Assembly (NCBI RefSeq): GCF_023721715.1
Contig: NZ_JAMDLG010000023.1
Coordinates: forward strand, 1-64,000
Reading direction: 5' to 3'
Source: Parasegetibacter sp. NRK P23
GTDB taxonomy: Bacteria > Bacteroidota > Bacteroidia > Chitinophagales > Chitinophagaceae
DNA: 64,000 nt
Shown piece by piece: positions 60,465-64,000 of this stretch. The notes below the pieces were generated by a model. The model worked only from the letters and a program-made list of their open reading frames with translations. It did no database searches and had not been told where the DNA came from. The stretch's first letter is position 1; each line of letters opens with the position of its first letter. Made by a program: the position numbers and the translations under genes.

Positions 60465-63400
60465 ATGAAAAAAATCTTCCGTCGCATACTCGTTGTTGTG
60501 GTTGCACTGGGCCTGTTGATGGCGGCGATGCACTTTTGGCTCGTAAACCACGCGGAACAACTGATCAGTGAAGTGGTGCGGCGGGAATCCAATGGCAAGG
60601 TGAAACTTGACCTGGAGAAGATCAACTACAATTACCGGACGCGCCAGCTCAGGTTAAAAAACGCGGTGCTTTACAATGATCCGGATGATACGCTTTCCGC
60701 CTACCGGTTCCAGATACCCGAAATAAGACTACGGCTCCTTTCGCTCCGGCAACTCATCTTCCAGAAAAAGCTGGGTATTGATAGCATCACGATCGCTTCC
60801 CCTGTCTTTGAAGTGACCCGTAACGCCCGGCGCAACCGAAAAAAAAATATCTCGCTTTCCACAGAAATGGGGAGCGTGTACAATGGCATCAGACAGGCAC
60901 TTCAGAAACTACAGATCAGGGAAATGCACCTCCTGAACGGAAAATTCGTTCTGAAAGACAACAGCAGCGCGCCACCTACTGAAACGGTCATCTCTGACAT
61001 CGATTTCCAGATCGACAACCTCAGCATCAGCGACAGTACCGATCCACAACGTCCCTTCTTCGTGGAGAATATCCGCTTTAATACCCGCAACCAGCATATT
61101 GATCTGCCTGGCGGTAAGCAAAGGCTGGGCTTTGCCCGCTTCAACATCAACATGAAGGCGCAACTCATCAGTATAGACAGTTTTTATATTCAGTCGCTCC
61201 GGCCCGAAGGAGAAAGCAACCAACTGAAAGCAACTTTCGATTCTATCCGGCTGATCCGCATTGATTTCGCTGCGCTTTATAACGATGAGACAATTGTTGC
61301 GGACTCTGTTTACTGCTCCAGCCCGAATCTTCGCCTCTCATTGCTCCCTCCCAATGATGCAAAACAAAAACTATCCCTTCGTGAGGTACTCAACGACATC
61401 GGCACCTCAATGGAGCTCCGTTATGTCGGGCTGCGCAATGCCGTGGTCCAATTGAAAGGCGGCAGGCAGGAAAAGGAGATCACTTTCAAAGGCGATAACC
61501 GCCTCATCGAAATGGATGGTCTTCACATTGATCCTGACGGTGCAAGTCCGTTGCGGGTGGACAGGTTCGTATTGGAAGCGAACAACTACGAATCATACAG
61601 CCCGGATAGTGTTTACCAGATCAAACTCAGCAGCATCGGACTGGAGGATCAAACCCTCCGGTTAGAAAACGTCGCGATCAAAACCCACTTACAGAAACAG
61701 GGGCAGCCTTTCCGGGACCATAATATTCCTTTGCTCACCCTGAACGGCATCGACTGGCAGGCCCTTCTTTTCGACAAAAAGATTGTAGCCGAGGATGTCA
61801 CACTTACCGACCCTACCGTATTCTTCCGCAAAACAACGCCGGGCAGCGGCCCTAAAATCAGCGTATTCGACGCGTTGGACGTGGTGAACAATCTCGTAAC
61901 GGTAAGGGATATCCGTGTGGAGAATGGCCGGTTTTATTTTGAACTGCCGCAGCAAACCCGTTTTGAATTCACCGGAGTGTCGGGAATGGTGCATGGTAAC
62001 CAACTCCTTTACGCCAGCAATAGCCGGGAAATGGAGCAATCGGTGGGGCAGCTCCATATCCGTGATGCCAGCCTGCGCACCGGCAGGTGGCGCCTGGCCA
62101 TGCGGGAAGCCGATTACAGGCCCGACGATGCCATGCTGCGCGGCGAAAGACTTGAACTTTTTGATGCCGATCAGCAATTACAGGCTACCGCAAATGGCTT
62201 TACCGTTTCTTCCATTGTGCCCGTGGATTCCCTGCAACAACTGAATGTGGGAAGCATCAGCTGGGAGAAAGCCGATATCCGTTATGCCACTGGTCCATTG
62301 CAACGCAAACGGGATCGCGATAAACGCTCCAACAGGTCGCTGTTCATTGCTTCCATCGCCGGTAAAAACACGGCGCTCCACTTCGATCTTCCCAACAACG
62401 CCCGCGCGGGAACCGCGTTCCGCTACCTGCACCTGCGTAATGTAAGACCGCTGGACGTGGGTTTCCTGCAATCCGGGTTTCCACAGTTATCAATGGCGGG
62501 TGATAGCCTTTATTACACAGATGCCTTGATGCTGTTCTCAGGCGGTGCCTACACCTATACCGAAGCGGGAACATTCAGTATATCCAATCCATCACTCGTA
62601 TTGGATCAACCTGGCGTTCAGTTAAAGGTGACCATGCCATCCCTTGAAACAGACGCGCCGCTTCCTGCCATTACGGGAAATAGTATTGATGTAAAGCGCC
62701 TGAACCTCTACCAGCCCGAAGTTCATCTATTTCTTGACTCTGCAACAAAAATTGAGGAAAACACGGAAGCACCATCCGTGAAAAAAAGTTTCGCGATCGG
62801 TGAATTGACCCTGCACCACCCGGCGGTACACATTTATAAAGAAACGGTAACCGGAAGAATGGAATTGCATCCGCAGCTTACAGATATCCCAAAGCTGTGG
62901 CGGTTTTCAGGATTAAAACTTGATGGAGAGAAAGAAACTTTTACCATAACATCCGCTGCTTTTTCCGATTCGCTTCACCTGCATCTGGCAGGCAGTAAAA
63001 CGCCCAATTACCGTTTTTCCACTGAAGCATTGCTGGAAAATATCAGTATTCCGATGCGTAAAAACACCGAAGCCAGCATTACTGTTTCACGTGTTTCAAT
63101 CCCCTTTATCAGCTTACCCGGCGCAAATGATCTTTTTCTGAAAGGCATTGAAGTGCACCACTCGAAACTGCTCCTTCAGAAAGAAACCTCCGGTTTTGAC
63201 ATGATGCGGTTGCCTGGTTGGAAAATTGGTGTAAACGAAGGCTTTTGGAGCAATGGAAGGGATCAGTTAAAATGGACCGGTACACAATATATATCCGATT
63301 CAGCCAGTATTTCAGTGGATGGATTTGAATTGAAACCCTTGTTGAGCAAGGATTCTTTTTTCCTGCAACAGGTCTTCCAAACGGATTACATCACCGCCAG

Positions 63401-64000
63401 CGGTGGTCGTTCCTGGCTAAAAAACATCAACCGGCAGGCGGATTCCACTTGGACCGCAGACGCACTTGAACTGAACGGAACGAATATTTCCGCGTACCGC
63501 GACAAGCGCCTACCGTTCCAGCATGGCTCCGAAAAGAAAATGCCCACCCAGATGCTGGAAGATGCGGGGATGCCCGTTTCTATCCGGGAAGTAAACGCCC
63601 GCGACATGAAGGTTACCTATGGCGAATGGAACGATAAAACAGACAAAGAAGGCTTCGTAACACTGCATGTGAACAAGGCGCAGCTCTTCCCGGTTACAAC
63701 AACACCGCAGGCCGGGGATACGCTTTTCCTCACCGCACAGGGTCGGTTCATGGAAAATATCCCATTCCAGGTTTCCATAGACCAGCCTTACCTGGACACC
63801 CTCCGGCAAATGCAGGTTTACCTGCTGGCGGGCCCCGGAACGCTTACAGGATTGAATGCCATGCTGCCGGCATTAGGCTCTGTATACATTAAGAGTGGAA
63901 GGTTTTCACAACTTACCATGAATGCCTCAGCCGATAAAAATACCGCAACGGGTGAAATGCTGCTGCGCTACCAGAACCTGCACCTGCGCATTCTCAAGAA
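60465..64000 (+). CDS. Very large AsmA-like envelope protein, 3' end outside window
   Basis: From ATG 60465 the frame is open for 1178 codons to the window end. It starts with a membrane anchor (MKKIFRRILVVVVALGLLMA). A long beta-rich body follows, with repeated short stretches of the kind VENIRFNTRNQHIDLPGG, VRDIRVENGRFYFELPQQ and LRGERLELFDADQQLQATAN. Such anchored, repetitive beta proteins resemble AsmA/TamB-type lipid-transport or outer-membrane assembly factors; the similarity is general and I cannot assign a family with certainty. The gene follows metG by 85 bases, with a terminator between them. Confidence 0.7.
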   Translation, partial: MKKIFRRILVVVVALGLLMAAMHFWLVNHAEQLISEVVRRESNGKVKLDLEKINYNYRTRQLRLKNAVLYNDPDDTLSAYRFQIPEIRLRLLSLRQLIFQKKLGIDSITIASPVFEVTRNARRNRKKNISLSTEMGSVYNGIRQALQKLQIREMHLLNGKFVLKDNSSAPPTETVISDIDFQIDNLSISDSTDPQRPFFVENIRFNTRNQHIDLPGGKQRLGFARFNINMKAQLISIDSFYIQSLRPEGESNQLKATFDSIRLIRIDFAALYNDETIVADSVYCSSPNLRLSLLPPNDAKQKLSLREVLNDIGTSMELRYVGLRNAVVQLKGGRQEKEITFKGDNRLIEMDGLHIDPDGASPLRVDRFVLEANNYESYSPDSVYQIKLSSIGLEDQTLRLENVAIKTHLQKQGQPFRDHNIPLLTLNGIDWQALLFDKKIVAEDVTLTDPTVFFRKTTPGSGPKISVFDALDVVNNLVTVRDIRVENGRFYFELPQQTRFEFTGVSGMVHGNQLLYASNSREMEQSVGQLHIRDASLRTGRWRLAMREADYRPDDAMLRGERLELFDADQQLQATANGFTVSSIVPVDSLQQLNVGSISWEKADIRYATGPLQRKRDRDKRSNRSLFIASIAGKNTALHFDLPNNARAGTAFRYLHLRNVRPLDVGFLQSGFPQLSMAGDSLYYTDALMLFSGGAYTYTEAGTFSISNPSLVLDQPGVQLKVTMPSLETDAPLPAITGNSIDVKRLNLYQPEVHLFLDSATKIEENTEAPSVKKSFAIGELTLHHPAVHIYKETVTGRMELHPQLTDIPKLWRFSGLKLDGEKETFTITSAAFSDSLHLHLAGSKTPNYRFSTEALLENISIPMRKNTEASITVSRVSIPFISLPGANDLFLKGIEVHHSKLLLQKETSGFDMMRLPGWKIGVNEGFWSNGRDQLKWTGTQYISDSASISVDGFELKPLLSKDSFFLQQVFQTDYITASGGRSWLKNINRQADSTWTADALELNGTNISAYRDKRLPFQHGSEKKMPTQMLEDAGMPVSIREVNARDMKVTYGEWNDKTDKEGFVTLHVNKAQLFPVTTTPQAGDTLFLTAQGRFMENIPFQVSIDQPYLDTLRQMQVYLLAGPGTLTGLNAMLPALGSVYIKSGRFSQLTMNASADKNTATGEMLLRYQNLHLRILK

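Noticed and set aside
1-64000. tRNA, rRNA, tmRNA or riboswitch
   Set aside because: I saw no cloverleaf, rRNA core sequence or familiar riboswitch core by eye; a covariance search would be needed to exclude weak ones.

Overview
The window comes from a Bacteroidota chromosome, most likely Chitinophagaceae-like. The evidence is a SusC/SusD pair, lipoproteins with short lipobox signals, BshA (bacillithiol pathway), DUF4292 and EnvC-like genes next to dut, OxyR, YceI, and several promoters with the Bacteroidota -7 box TAnnTTTG. I found no rRNA, tRNA or CRISPR array. Most of the window is ordinary, moderately GC-rich core chromosome. The first 5.6 kb is visibly AT-richer and is accessory DNA.

Region 1 (1-5555) is the most unusual part: an integron-type gene-cassette array. 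Six copies of a 129-131 bp element separate five complete small gene units and one broken one. Each copy starts with an RYYYAAC-like heptamer and ends with a GTTRRRY-like heptamer. In every complete unit the 9-10 bases at the unit's start are the exact reverse complement of the heptamer region that opens the element at its own end. That is the signature left when circular cassettes are inserted between G and TT of an attC site. Base changes between copies also keep the stem paired. The cargo is a DUF1016/PDDEXK nuclease, a secreted TPR protein, a divergent Xre/SymE-like pair with twin palindromic operators, a VapC-type toxin-antitoxin pair, a class II Fic protein and a truncated unknown gene. 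No integron integrase lies in the window. The site orientation predicts one to the left, or the array lacks one.

Region 2 (5556-9335) is the right border of the array. It holds an IS3-family element that breaks the last cassette, a standalone TIR-like effector gene with a strong promoter, an RNase H with a hybrid-binding domain, and a tyrosine recombinase that lacks the IntI-specific insertion.

Region 3 (9360-20746) is a beta-mannan utilisation locus on the minus strand: SusC, SusD, a TIG-domain surface glycan-binding lipoprotein, a GH5 mannanase, a sodium/solute symporter and a GH130 phosphorylase. A divergent AraC regulator faces it. Together they would bind mannan, cut it, import the products and phosphorolyse them.

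Region 4 (20747-33154) is mostly core genes: a histidine kinase, RmuC, a long-chain acyl-CoA ligase, YceI, a TPR protein, DUF1015 and SerC, a phospholipase C-like protein, an AztD-like beta-propeller lipoprotein under a TTGCAA-rich promoter, and a DUF502 membrane protein. Region 5 (33343-45330) is a TetR-TolC-MFP-RND efflux operon, then two transglutaminase/DUF3857-type exported proteins and an AIM24 protein. The first of these has its start codon inside a terminator-like hairpin. Region 6 (45370-64000) holds a Uma2-type nuclease, a TlpA-like thioredoxin, a polysaccharide deacetylase, a TRIC-type channel, OxyR, two LD-carboxypeptidase paralogues, BshA, an EnvC-like activator, DUF4292, Dut, MetG and the start of a very large AsmA-like protein that runs off the end.
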